From contig NZ_BCUS01000018.1 in NCBI RefSeq assembly GCF_001591345.1, positions 1 through 64,000 of the forward strand: a DNA stretch of 64,000 nucleotides, given 5' to 3'. Shown here in pieces: positions 19,806 through 28,433 of this stretch. Within the stretch, counting starts at the first letter, position 1. Every line of letters starts with the position of its first letter. Position numbers and translations under genes: made by a program. The notes below the pieces were generated by a model. The model did no database searches and was not told the origin of the DNA. It was given only the letters and a program-made list of their open reading frames with translations. The DNA is from Variovorax boronicumulans NBRC 103145. Lineage in GTDB: Bacteria; Pseudomonadota; Gammaproteobacteria; Burkholderiales; Burkholderiaceae_C.

Positions 19806-21803
19806 ATGACCGAAATCCGCAACGTTGCCGCCGACCTGGCGCGCTTCAAGCGCCGCGTGATCGTCATCGGCCTGGCGGTGCTGTTCGCCTTCAGCCTGCT
19901 GGGCTCGCGGCTGGTCTACCTGCAGGTCGTGCGCCATGCCGACCTGGCCGAGCAGGCCGAGAGCAACCGCACGGCCGTGGTGCCGGTGGTGCCGAACCGG
20001 GGGCTCATCCTCGACCGCAACGGCATCGTGCTGGCCTCCAACTACTCGGCCTACACGCTGGAGATCACGCCCTCCAAGGTCGGCGACGTCGAGGAGACCA
20101 TCAACAGCCTGACCAGCGTGCTCGAGGTGTCGCCGCGCGACCGCCGCCGCTTCAAGCGCCTGCGCGAAGACTCGCGCAGCTTCGACTCCATTCCGATCCG
20201 CACCCGCCTGAGCGACGAAGAGGTGGCGCGCTTCGCGGCACAGCGCTACCGCTTCCCGGGCGTGGAGATCAAGGCGCGCCTGTTCCGCAACTACCCGCAG
20301 GGCGAGCTGGCCTCGCACGTGCTGGGCTACATCGGCCGCATCAACCAGCGCGAGAAGACCGCGATGGAAGACTGGGACGAGGAAGACCAGGCCAACTACA
20401 AAGGCACCGACTACATCGGCAAGCTGGGCATCGAGCAGAGCTACGAGAAGATGCTGCACGGCCAGACCGGCGTCGAGCAGATGGAAACCTCGGCCGGTGG
20501 GCGCGCCGTGCGCCGGCTCGCCAGCCACCCGGCCACGCCGGGCAACACCGTCATGCTGTCGCTGGACATCAAGCTGCAGAAGCTGGTGGAAGACATGTAC
20601 GGCGACCGGCGCGGTGCGCTCGTGGCCATCGACCCCAAGACCGGCGAGGTGCTGGCCTTCGTGAGCAAGCCCACCTTCGATCCCAACCTGTTCGTCGAAG
20701 GCATCGACACCGAGAGCTGGCAGGCGCTCACCGAATCGATCGACAAGCCGCTGCTCAACCGCGCGCTGCGCGGCACCTACCCGCCGGGCTCCACCTACAA
20801 GCCCTTCATGGCGCTGGCGGCGCTGCAGACCGGCAAGCGTGCCGCGAGCGTGGTGGTGAACGACCCCGGCTACTTCAACTTCGGCGGCCACCGCTTCGGC
20901 AGCCCCGAGGGCTACCTGGGCGGCGTCGACATGCGCCGCTCGATCCAGGTGTCGAGCAACATCTACTACTACTCGCTGGCCAACGAGATGGGCGTGGACC
21001 TGATCCACGACTTCATGAAGCCGATGGGCTTCGGCCAGATCACCGGCATCGACCTGGGCGGCGAGGTGCGCGGCGTGCTGCCCAGCACCGAGTGGAAGCG
21101 CAACGCCTACAAGCGGCCCGAGCAGAAGAAGTGGTACGCGGGCGAGACCATCTCGCTGGGCATCGGCCAGGGCTACAACGCCTTCACCATGCTGCAGCTG
21201 GCGCAGGCCACGGCCATCGTGGCCGACGGCGGCATGAAGCACCGGCCGCACCTGGCGCTGGCGATGCGCAACACGGTCAGCGGGCAGGTCGTGCCGCTGC
21301 CGCAGCCGCCGGCCGAGAACCTGGGCTACACGGCGGCCAACGTGGCCGTGATCCGCGAGGGCCTGACCAGCGTGGTCACCAGCGGCACCGCGCGCGGCGT
21401 GTTCGCGGGCGCGGGCTACCAGGCGGCCGGCAAGACCGGCACGGCACAGGCCGTGACGCAGGCCAAGAACACCAAGTACAACGCGCGCGCACTCGAAGAA
21501 CACCAGCGCGACCACGCGCTGTTCATGGCCTACGCACCGGCCAACAACCCGAAGATCGCGCTCGCCGTCATCGTCGAGAACGCCGGCTGGGGCGCGGGCG
21601 CTGCGGCGCCTCTCGCGCGCCGCGTGTTCGACTACTGGCTCATGGACCAGTACCCGAGCGAGGCCGACATGGCCGCCGTGCGCATCGGCCGCGCGGGTGC
21701 GCCGATGGGCAAGCCGCGCGTGGCCAGCGAGGTGGCCTGGCCTGCGGCGGCCGCGGTGCCGGCACCGGCGGGCGCGGCATCGTCGGCGGCGCCGACGCCC
21801 TGA
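19806..21803 (+). CDS. mrdA: Penicillin-binding protein 2 (elongasome transpeptidase)
   Basis: A 665-residue class B PBP that cross-links lateral-wall peptidoglycan. It has a short cytoplasmic N-terminus, one membrane helix (about 20-42, VIVIGLAVLFAFSLLGSRL), a PBP dimerisation domain and a transpeptidase domain. The catalytic motifs are PPGSTYKPF (SxxK), VSSNIYYY (SxN) and AAGKTGTAQ (KTG). The C-terminal 40 residues are an Ala/Pro-rich tail. The start ATG 19806 (MTEIRNVAADL) is chosen over an in-frame upstream ATG inside the repeat. rodA, its usual neighbour, does not follow; the next gene is convergent fumarylacetoacetase. Confidence 0.95.
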   Translation: MTEIRNVAADLARFKRRVIVIGLAVLFAFSLLGSRLVYLQVVRHADLAEQAESNRTAVVPVVPNRGLILDRNGIVLASNYSAYTLEITPSKVGDVEETINSLTSVLEVSPRDRRRFKRLREDSRSFDSIPIRTRLSDEEVARFAAQRYRFPGVEIKARLFRNYPQGELASHVLGYIGRINQREKTAMEDWDEEDQANYKGTDYIGKLGIEQSYEKMLHGQTGVEQMETSAGGRAVRRLASHPATPGNTVMLSLDIKLQKLVEDMYGDRRGALVAIDPKTGEVLAFVSKPTFDPNLFVEGIDTESWQALTESIDKPLLNRALRGTYPPGSTYKPFMALAALQTGKRAASVVVNDPGYFNFGGHRFGSPEGYLGGVDMRRSIQVSSNIYYYSLANEMGVDLIHDFMKPMGFGQITGIDLGGEVRGVLPSTEWKRNAYKRPEQKKWYAGETISLGIGQGYNAFTMLQLAQATAIVADGGMKHRPHLALAMRNTVSGQVVPLPQPPAENLGYTAANVAVIREGLTSVVTSGTARGVFAGAGYQAAGKTGTAQAVTQAKNTKYNARALEEHQRDHALFMAYAPANNPKIALAVIVENAGWGAGAAAPLARRVFDYWLMDQYPSEADMAAVRIGRAGAPMGKPRVASEVAWPAAAAVPAPAGAASSAAPTP

Positions 21804-21806
21804 CAG

Positions 21807-21822
21807 GCGCCCCCCGGGGCGC
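21807..21822. terminator. Hairpin between mrdA and fah
   Basis: A 6-bp stem GCGCCC / GGGCGC around CCCG lies 4 bp after the mrdA stop and 20 bp before the convergent fumarylacetoacetase stop. There is no T tract, so confidence is modest. Confidence 0.4.
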
Positions 21823-21841
21823 ACCGTCTCTTAAGCCAGGG

Positions 21842-23107
21842 TCAGACCACCGTCCCGGCGACTTCACCCAGGCCGATGCGCACCGCGCCTTCGCGCTCGC
21901 ACCAGCCGCGCATCACCAGCGTGTCGCCGTCTTCCAGGAAGGTGCGCTTCTCTCCGTTCGGCAGCGTGATGGGCTGCTTGCCGCCCAGCGTGAGTTCCAT
22001 CAGCGAACCAGCCTGGTCGGGCTGCGGGCCCGACAGCGTGCCCGAACCCAGCAGGTCGCCGGGTTGCAGGTTGCAGCCGTTCACCGTGTGGTGCGTGATG
22101 AGCTGCGCGGCGGTCCAGTAGGCGGCTTCGGTGGTGTTGCCGAGCGTGAGGCGCACGGGCGCCACGCCGTCGGCGCGCATCTTCGCGGTCTGCAGCAGCA
22201 CTTCGAGCGTGATGTCGAGCGCGCCGCTGGCGCGGTTCGACGGCGCATCGAGGTAGGGCAGCGGTTGCGGGTCTTCGGCGGGGCGCTCGAACTTGGCGCG
22301 GAACGGGGCCAGCGCTTCGGTCGTCACGATCCAGGGCGACAGCGTGCTGGCGAAGTTCTTGGCCAGGAACGGGCCCAGCGGCTGGTATTCCCAGGCCTGC
22401 AGGTCGCGCGCCGACCAGTCGTTGAGCAGGGTCACGCCGAACAGGTGGTCTTCGGCGTCGCCGATGGCGATGGGCTCGCCCAGCGCATTGCCGCGGCCCA
22501 CGAGGAAGCCCAGCTCCAGTTCGTAGTCCAGCCGCTTCGAGGGGCCGAAGCTCGGCGCCACCGCGTCGGGTGCCTTGGTCTGGCCCTGCGGGCGCTTGAA
22601 GGTCTGACCGCTCACGCCGATCGACGAGGCGCGGCCGTGATAACCGATGGGCACCCACTTGTAGTTGGGCATCAGCGGCTGGTCAGGACGGAACAGCTTG
22701 CCGATGGTGGTGGCGTGGTGGATGCCCGTGTAGAAGTCGGTGTAGTCGCCGATGCGGCAGGGCACGGTCATCTCGGCCTGGGCCTGCGCCAGCAGGGCCT
22801 TCGACCACGCCGCCTGCTGGCCACTGCCTTCGGCGAGGCCCGCGGAGATCGCGGCGCGCAGGGCCTGGCGGTCTTTCACCGAGGCGTTCATCAGCACGTT
22901 CATGTCGTCGGTGTCGATGAGGCCGGTGGCGCGCAGGTCGAGGATCTGGTCGCCGATGGCCACGCCGATGCGGAAGGCCTCGCTGCTGCCGGCGGCGCGG
23001 AAGCGGCCGAAGGGCAGGTTCTGGATCGGGAAGTCGGTGCCGGCCACGTTGGCGGCGGCGACCCAGCTGCGCAGCTTCGGGTCGTGGGTGGCGTTGAGTG
23101 CGGTCAT
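21842..23107 (-). CDS. fah: Fumarylacetoacetase
   Basis: A 421-residue hydrolase that splits 4-fumarylacetoacetate to fumarate and acetoacetate, the last step of homogentisate degradation. Motifs: FPIQNLPFGRF near the N-terminus, DYTDFYTGIHHATTIGKLF (metal Asp and catalytic His), GRASSIGVSG and ELELGFLVGRGN (metal Glu). The length matches FAH. It is the last gene of the minus-strand aromatic operon, 26 bp after the Bug receptor. A maleylacetoacetate isomerase gene is not in this operon. Confidence 0.95.
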   Translation of the reverse strand: MTALNATHDPKLRSWVAAANVAGTDFPIQNLPFGRFRAAGSSEAFRIGVAIGDQILDLRATGLIDTDDMNVLMNASVKDRQALRAAISAGLAEGSGQQAAWSKALLAQAQAEMTVPCRIGDYTDFYTGIHHATTIGKLFRPDQPLMPNYKWVPIGYHGRASSIGVSGQTFKRPQGQTKAPDAVAPSFGPSKRLDYELELGFLVGRGNALGEPIAIGDAEDHLFGVTLLNDWSARDLQAWEYQPLGPFLAKNFASTLSPWIVTTEALAPFRAKFERPAEDPQPLPYLDAPSNRASGALDITLEVLLQTAKMRADGVAPVRLTLGNTTEAAYWTAAQLITHHTVNGCNLQPGDLLGSGTLSGPQPDQAGSLMELTLGGKQPITLPNGEKRTFLEDGDTLVMRGWCEREGAVRIGLGEVAGTVV

Positions 23108-23133
23108 GGAGGTCTTTCGGTTCTTGAATCGGA

Positions 23134-24117
23134 TCAGTCTGCGGTCATGCCCGCTTTTTTGGCGACGTCGCCCAGGCGCTTGTATTCGGTGTCGGTGAGC
23201 GTGGTGAGCTCCTGCGCGCTCGAGCCGCGCGGCGAGAAACCGGCCTGCTGTAGCTTGGCTTTCACGTCAGGCATCGCGAGCGCTTCGACGAAGGCTTCGT
23301 TCAGCGCCTTCACGATCGGCGCCGGCAGCTTCGCCGGCCCGTACACGCCGAACCACGGCTCCAGCGCATAGCCCTTGAGGCCCGCCTCGGCCATCGTCGG
23401 CACGTCGGGCAGCGAGGGCGAGCGCGTGGCGCCCGCCACGGCCAGTGCGCGCAGCTTGCCGGCCTGGATGTGCGGCAGCGACGCCGGCAGGTTGTCGAAC
23501 ATCACGCCGATGGTGTTGCCCAGCATGTCGGTGATGGCCGGGCCGCTGCCCTTGTAGGCCACGTGCGTGAGCTCGGTGCCGGTCATCTGCGCGAACATCA
23601 CGCCGGCCAGGTTCATCGAGGTGCCGGCGCCCGCAGTGGCGTAGGGCAGGCCGGGGTTCTTCTTCGCGGCGGCGATGAGCTCGGGCACGGTCTTGATGGC
23701 CGAACTTGCGGGCACTTCGAGCACGATGGTCGACATGCCCAGCAGGCTGATGGCCGTGAAGTCCTTGCGCGGGTCGAAGGCCATCGACTTGTAGATGTGC
23801 GGGTTCAGCGCGTTGGTCGAGATGGCGCCGAAGCCGATCGTGTAGCCGTCGGGCGCGGCCTTGGCCACGGCGTCCATGCCGATGTTGCCGCCCGCGCCGC
23901 CGCGGTTGTCGATGAGCACCGGCTGGCCCAGCTTCTCCGACACCTTCTGGCCCACGGTGCGCGCCACCAGGTCGGTGGTGCCGCCGGCCGTGTAGGGCAC
24001 GATGAACTTGATGGGCTTGGACGGAAAGTCGGCCGCGTGCGCCAGCAGGAACGGCGCCGCGAGCAGTGCGAGGGCCGCGGCGCGGCGGGTGAGGGTGAGG
24101 GTGAGAGCGTGCGTCAT
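23134..24117 (-). CDS. Bug/TctC-type tripartite tricarboxylate receptor
   Basis: A 327-residue Bug-family periplasmic receptor with a Sec signal at about 1-29 (ending LLAHA). Motifs: [38 protein letters not shown] and [10 protein letters not shown]. The start ATG 24117 overlaps the hmgA stop as ATGA, an unusual coupling of a transporter receptor to a dioxygenase. This implies that its ligand enters this pathway, for example a hydroxyphenylacetate. No TctAB genes are adjacent. The ligand assignment is inference from the operon. Confidence 0.9.
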   Translation of the reverse strand: MTHALTLTLTRRAAALALLAAPFLLAHAADFPSKPIKFIVPYTAGGTTDLVARTVGQKVSEKLGQPVLIDNRGGAGGNIGMDAVAKAAPDGYTIGFGAISTNALNPHIYKSMAFDPRKDFTAISLLGMSTIVLEVPASSAIKTVPELIAAAKKNPGLPYATAGAGTSMNLAGVMFAQMTGTELTHVAYKGSGPAITDMLGNTIGVMFDNLPASLPHIQAGKLRALAVAGATRSPSLPDVPTMAEAGLKGYALEPWFGVYGPAKLPAPIVKALNEAFVEALAMPDVKAKLQQAGFSPRGSSAQELTTLTDTEYKRLGDVAKKAGMTAD

Positions 24118-25424
24118 GCCTTGAATTGGTCCTTCAGACCGGCCCAGCAGTCGGTGTAGTCGGTGTCGAGCGCCGGGCTTTGCAGCGCGAAGTTCGTCGG
24201 GATGAAACGGTAGCGGCTCTCGAACATGAAGGCCAGCGTGTTGTCCAGCTTGTGCGGCTTGAGGTCGGCGTGCGTGGCCTTGTCGAAGGCTTCCTCGTCC
24301 GGGCCGTGCGGCACCATGCAGTTGTGCAGGCTCGCGCCGCCGGGTTTGAAGCCACCCGGCTTGGCGTCGTACTCGCCCAGCACCAGGCCCATGAACTCGC
24401 TCATGAGGTTGCGGTGGAACCACGGCGGACGGAAGGTGTTTTCCATGACCATCCAGCGCGGCGGGAAGATCACGAAGTCGCAGTTGGCCGTGCCGGGCGT
24501 GTCGCTGGGCGAGGTCAGCACGGTGAAGATCGAGGGATCGGGATGGTCGAAGCTGATCGAGCCGATCACCATGAAGTTGGCCGTGTCGTACTTCACCGGC
24601 GCGAGGTTGCCGTGCCAGGCGACCACGTTGAAGGGCGACTGTTTCGTCGGTGCGGTCCAGAAGCGGCCGCCGAATTTCTTCACCAGCTCGTAGGCACCGC
24701 CGTCTGCCTCGAAGGCCGCCACGGGCGCCTGGAAGTCGCGTGCGTTGGCCAGGCCGTTCGAGCCGATGGGGCCGAGTTCGGGCAGGCGGAAGTGCGCGCC
24801 GTAGTTCTCGCACACGTAGCCGCGCGAGAGGCCGTCGGGCAGGGCGACCTTGAAGGCCATGCCACGCGGCAGCACCACGATTTCGCCGGGCTTGACGTCG
24901 AGCACGCCCAGTTCGGTCGTGACGACGAGGCGGCCCTGTTGGGGCATCACCAGCATCTCGCCGTCGGCGTTGACGAAGGCGCGCTGGTCCATCGAGCGAC
25001 CGGCCAGGTACATCAGCGAGCCGATGCCGACCTGCGATTCGGCATCGCCGTTGGCGGCCAGCGTGTGCATGCCGTCGATGAAGTCGACGTCGGCCGCGCC
25101 GTCCAGCGGCAGCGGGCCCCAGCGCATCGGCTCGGGCGGCAGCGCGATCTCGCGGTCGGCGCCGGTGGTCCAGTGCGCCTGCGCGTAGGGCTGGTAGCGG
25201 CCCGACACCACCGAGGGCTGGCGGCGGTACAGCCAGGTGCGGCGGTTCTCGTGGCGCGGCGCCGTGAAGGCGGTGCCCGAGAGCAGCTCGGTGTACAGGT
25301 CGAAGGGGCCGCGCTGCGGGTTGTTGCGGCCTTGCGGCAGCGCACCGGGCACGGCCTCGGAGGCGTACTCGTTGCCGAAGCCGCTCTGGTAGCGCCGTTC
25401 GGTGGCGGGTGTTGCTTGGGTCAT
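24114..25424 (-). CDS. hmgA: Homogentisate 1,2-dioxygenase
   Basis: A 436-residue non-haem iron dioxygenase that opens homogentisate to maleylacetoacetate. The iron ligands are visible in [20 protein letters not shown] (His and Glu) and in [13 protein letters not shown] (His). The N-terminus [20 protein letters not shown] is the family signature. The length is standard. It sits downstream of the flavin hydroxylase and its small partner, consistent with homogentisate being made by those enzymes. The stop overlaps the Bug receptor start by 4 bp. Confidence 0.97.
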   Translation of the reverse strand: MTQATPATERRYQSGFGNEYASEAVPGALPQGRNNPQRGPFDLYTELLSGTAFTAPRHENRRTWLYRRQPSVVSGRYQPYAQAHWTTGADREIALPPEPMRWGPLPLDGAADVDFIDGMHTLAANGDAESQVGIGSLMYLAGRSMDQRAFVNADGEMLVMPQQGRLVVTTELGVLDVKPGEIVVLPRGMAFKVALPDGLSRGYVCENYGAHFRLPELGPIGSNGLANARDFQAPVAAFEADGGAYELVKKFGGRFWTAPTKQSPFNVVAWHGNLAPVKYDTANFMVIGSISFDHPDPSIFTVLTSPSDTPGTANCDFVIFPPRWMVMENTFRPPWFHRNLMSEFMGLVLGEYDAKPGGFKPGGASLHNCMVPHGPDEEAFDKATHADLKPHKLDNTLAFMFESRYRFIPTNFALQSPALDTDYTDCWAGLKDQFKA

Positions 25425-25470
25425 GGGCTTGTCTTTCGAAAGTCGCGATGAGGTGGGAACGTGCGGCCGT

Positions 25471-25674
25471 TCAGCCGGCGCGCGCCGCGTCGAAGGCTTC
25501 GCGCAGCACGGCCAGCGAGCCGACGTGGTTGGCCAGCACGAGCACGAGCCGTGCGTTGAAGGCGTGGCTTTCCTCGGTGGAAAGCCCCTGGTGGGCCTCG
25601 ATGAGCGCCTCGTAGAAATCGTCGGGCGCCTCGAGGTTCGGCGTGGTGATCAGTTGCGGTTGCATCGGGGTCAT
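25471..25674 (-). CDS. DUF2783 small protein, probable hydroxylase coupling subunit
   Basis: A 67-residue protein with the DUF2783 pattern: [20 protein letters not shown] followed by [14 protein letters not shown]. Its start overlaps the stop of the flavin monooxygenase gene as ATGA. Known context: in Pseudomonas putida U the 3-hydroxyphenylacetate 6-hydroxylase MhaAB consists of a large flavoprotein and a very small coupling protein, and feeds homogentisate. Size, order and the adjacent hmgA make an MhaB-like role likely. I have not compared the sequences directly. Confidence 0.7.
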   Translation of the reverse strand: MTPMQPQLITTPNLEAPDDFYEALIEAHQGLSTEESHAFNARLVLVLANHVGSLAVLREAFDAARAG

Positions 25675-27308
25675 GCCTTTGCCAGTGCGTGGTCGAGGGC
25701 CGCGCGAAGGTTCGCCGCCGTGGGCTGCCGCCAGCGCGCGCACACGTGCTGGTCGGGCCGCAGCAGGTAGACGGTGCCGGGCTGCGCGTCGTAGCGCTGC
25801 GTGGCGAGTTCGGCGTCGGCGCCGGTGCCTTCCACGCGCACCACATGCAGCGCGAGGTCGCTGGCGTTCAGCGCCTGCAGGCTGCGCTCGGCGGCGTCGC
25901 CGGTGCCGAACACCAGCGCGGTGAAGCGCGCCACATGGCATTCGCGCAGCAGCCAGCCGGTGCTGCCGTCGGCGCGCCGCACGGGCGCGTCGGCCGCGGC
26001 GGCGCCGGGCACCATCGCGCCGGCGAAGGTGTCGGCGTCGGGCGTGTTGAGCGGCGAGTCGCGCAGCACCGTGGCCACCGACAGCCGCCCGCTGTTGACC
26101 AGCGAGCGTGCGAAGGCGTGGCGCTTGGTGAGCTCGAGCACGGCGTCGCGGAAGAGGCGGCTCACCTCGCTCTTGGGCGTGATGAAGTCGGTGGCGCGCG
26201 TGGAGTTGCGGATGTTCTCGTCGGCCGCGTATTCGCGCTCGCTGGCGTAGCTGTCGAGCAGCGCGTCGGGTGCGTCGCCGGCCAGCACGGCCGCGAGCTT
26301 CCAGGCGAGGTTGTCGGCGTCCTGCACGCCCGAGTTCGCGCCGCGCGCGCCGAAGGGCGACACGCCGTGCGCCGAGTCGCCCGCGAACAGCACGCGGCCG
26401 TGGCGGAAGCGCTCCATGCGCTGGCAGGCGAAGGTGTAGACGCTGGCCCAGCCGATCTGGAACTGCACGCCTTCGAAGCCGATGCTGTCCAGCAGCGCGC
26501 GCACGCGCGGCGTGATGCGCTCGGGCTTGCGCTCTTCCACCGGGTCGGCGTCCCAGCCGAGCTGGAAGTCGACGCGCCACATGCCGTCGGCCTGCTTGTG
26601 CAGCAGCACGCTCTGGCCGGGGTGGAACGAGGGGTCGAACCAGAAGCGGCGCTCGGTCGGCAGCTGCGCGTCCATCGTGATGTCGGCGATCAGGAAGCGG
26701 TCGCGGAACACGCGGCCCTTGGCTTCCTGTCCCAGCATCTGGCGCAGGTTGGAGCGCGAGCCGTCGCAGGCGGCGACGTAGCCAGCGGCCAGTTCGTAGT
26801 TGCCTTCAGGCGTCTCGATGGTGAGCACCGCGCCATCGTCGCGCTGCTCGATGCCGATCACCTTGTTGTTCCAGCGCAGGTCGATCAGCGGCAAGGCCGC
26901 GGCGCGTTCGACGAGGTAGCCCTCGACGTAGTACTGCTGCAGGTTGATGAAGGCCGGGCGCTCGTGGCCGGGCTCGGGCAGCAGGTCGAAGCGGTAGACC
27001 TGCTCGTCATGGAAGAACACCTTGCCGACGTTCCACGACACGCCCTTGTCCACCATGCGGTCGCCGCAGCCGAGGCGGTCGAACACCTCGAGCGTGCGCT
27101 TGGCGAAGCAGATCGCGCGCGATCCGCTGGACAGGCTGTTGTCGTTGTCGAGCAGCACCACGGGAACCTGCCGCAGGGCGAGGTCGATGGCGAGCGTGAG
27201 GCCCACCGGGCCGGCGCCCACGACCACCACGGGGTGGCGGGCGGGCGCGGCGGCGTCCTGGTCGGCGTGGCGGGTGTAGTCGAAGCGCAGGCTTTGATAG
27301 TCGATCAC
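25671..27308 (-). CDS. FAD-dependent aromatic hydroxylase, MhaA-like
   Basis: A 545-residue flavoprotein monooxygenase of the MhpA/PheA class. The FAD motif is at about 26-45 (VVVVGAGPVGLTLAIDLALR), the DG motif is ACDGSRSNLRQ, and the second FAD motif is VLFAGDSAHGVSPFGARGAN. A thioredoxin-like C-terminal region follows. It lies upstream of DUF2783, hmgA and fah. The inferred role is para-hydroxylation of 3-hydroxyphenylacetate or a relative to homogentisate, by analogy with MhaA of the mha pathway. Another ring hydroxylation leading to homogentisate is possible. The start ATG 27308 fits the family. Confidence 0.8.
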   Translation of the reverse strand: MIDYQSLRFDYTRHADQDAAAPARHPVVVVGAGPVGLTLAIDLALRQVPVVLLDNDNSLSSGSRAICFAKRTLEVFDRLGCGDRMVDKGVSWNVGKVFFHDEQVYRFDLLPEPGHERPAFINLQQYYVEGYLVERAAALPLIDLRWNNKVIGIEQRDDGAVLTIETPEGNYELAAGYVAACDGSRSNLRQMLGQEAKGRVFRDRFLIADITMDAQLPTERRFWFDPSFHPGQSVLLHKQADGMWRVDFQLGWDADPVEERKPERITPRVRALLDSIGFEGVQFQIGWASVYTFACQRMERFRHGRVLFAGDSAHGVSPFGARGANSGVQDADNLAWKLAAVLAGDAPDALLDSYASEREYAADENIRNSTRATDFITPKSEVSRLFRDAVLELTKRHAFARSLVNSGRLSVATVLRDSPLNTPDADTFAGAMVPGAAAADAPVRRADGSTGWLLRECHVARFTALVFGTGDAAERSLQALNASDLALHVVRVEGTGADAELATQRYDAQPGTVYLLRPDQHVCARWRQPTAANLRAALDHALAKA

Positions 27309-27340
27309 GTGATGTCTCCGTGTTCTTGTCGTTTCCGTCG

Positions 27341-27361
27341 CCTTCCCCGCGCGGGGGAAGG
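27341..27361. repeat. Intra-operon hairpin
   Basis: CCTTCCCC / GGGGAAGG form a perfect 8-bp stem with a GCGCG loop in the 64-bp gap between the metallo-beta-lactamase-fold gene and the hydroxylase gene. There is no T tract on the transcribed strand. It may stabilise or process the mRNA, or be a small repeat. Confidence 0.4.
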
Positions 27362-27372
27362 TCGCGGCGCGA

Positions 27373-28332
27373 TCAGCCTTCCAGGGCCTTCCACATGTCG
27401 ATGTCGCGCTGGGCCGTCCACACGCGCGGGTCGGCGTGGCCCGAGGCCTCGTCGTAGGCGCGGCTCACGTCGAAGGGCATGCAGTGGTCGAAGATGACCC
27501 ACTGCTGGTACTTGGGCTGCAGCTTCGCGTAGGTTTCCTTGTAGACCGCGTTCAGGTCGCGGCCGGCCTTCACGCCTTCCTGCACGCTGGCGTACACGTC
27601 GGAAATGAAGGCGCGCGTGCCGTTCAGGCCCTCGGCCACGGCTTCGGGCGTGGTCAGCGCGGCGCCGCGGCCCGGCACCAGGGCCAGGGGCTTCAGGGCG
27701 GCGATGTTGTCCAGCGTCTGCGGCCAGTCCTGGAAGTAGGCGTCGCCGGCGTACGGCGTGGCGCCGAACTCGACCAGGTCGCCCGACAGCAGCGCGCGCT
27801 CCTGCGGCAGCCAGACGACCGTGTCGCCCTTGGTGTGGCCGCGGCCCAGCTGCAGCAGCTGCACTTCAAGCTTGCCCAGCCACAGCGTCATCTTGCCGGT
27901 GAAGGTCATGGTGGGCCAGGTCAGGCCCGGGGGCACCGTCTCGACGTTCTGGAACAGGCGCGGGAAGCGGCCGATTTCGCTGGCCTTGTCTTCCTCGCCG
28001 CGCTCCACGATCAGGTCGCGCGTGTCCTGGCTGGCCAGGATGTGTTCGGCGCCGTAGCCCGCCGCGCCCAGCACGCGCACCGCGTGGTAGTGGGTGAGCA
28101 CCACGTACTTGATGGGCTTGTCGGTCACTTCGCGGATGCGGCGCACTACGTCGGCGGCCATGGCGGGCGTGGCCTGGGTGTCGGCCACCAGCACGCAGTC
28201 GTCGCCGATGATGATCCCGGTGTTGGGGTCGCCCTCGGCCGTGTAGGCCCAGGCGTGCTCCGAGATCTGGCTGAAGGTGATCTTCTTTTCTTCCAGGTCG
28301 GCCTGGCTGGCGAATTTCTTGGCTTGGCTCAT
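27373..28332 (-). CDS. Metallo-beta-lactamase-fold protein with depleted zinc-2 site
   Basis: A 319-residue MBL-fold protein, first gene of the aromatic operon. The canonical HxHxDH motif reads THYHAVRVLGA: H81 and H83 are kept, but D and H are replaced by V85 and R86. H166 (GRGHTKGD) and D185 (LLSGDLVEFG) remain. The usual PGHG ligand region reads VPGRGAAL (R222). So the zinc-1 ligands are present and the zinc-2 set is mostly lost. It has no signal peptide. It could be a thioesterase or lactonase with one metal, or a non-catalytic member. Its function in homogentisate catabolism is unknown to me. Confidence 0.8.
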   Translation of the reverse strand: MSQAKKFASQADLEEKKITFSQISEHAWAYTAEGDPNTGIIIGDDCVLVADTQATPAMAADVVRRIREVTDKPIKYVVLTHYHAVRVLGAAGYGAEHILASQDTRDLIVERGEEDKASEIGRFPRLFQNVETVPPGLTWPTMTFTGKMTLWLGKLEVQLLQLGRGHTKGDTVVWLPQERALLSGDLVEFGATPYAGDAYFQDWPQTLDNIAALKPLALVPGRGAALTTPEAVAEGLNGTRAFISDVYASVQEGVKAGRDLNAVYKETYAKLQPKYQQWVIFDHCMPFDVSRAYDEASGHADPRVWTAQRDIDMWKALEG

Positions 28333-28360
28333 CGTGTGTCTCCGGTGGGGTGGTTTTGGG

Positions 28361-28405
28361 ATTCGCCTGATTCGTTTAAGGCGAACGAGTTTGCAGATAA
28401 CGAAT
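28361..28405. promoter_or_regulatory. Overlapping dyads, probable IclR operator
   Basis: The 101-bp gap between the MBL gene and iclR contains several exact dyads: TTCGCC-N12-GGCGAA (28362-28385), TCGTT-N7-AACGA (28372-28388) and ATTCGTT-N22-AACGAAT (28370-28405). Shared half-sites suggest alternative or cooperative binding by the divergent IclR regulator at both promoters. Confidence 0.5.
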
Positions 28406-28433
28406 GCGCGGAGTGTAAGCCCGAGATCAGTTC

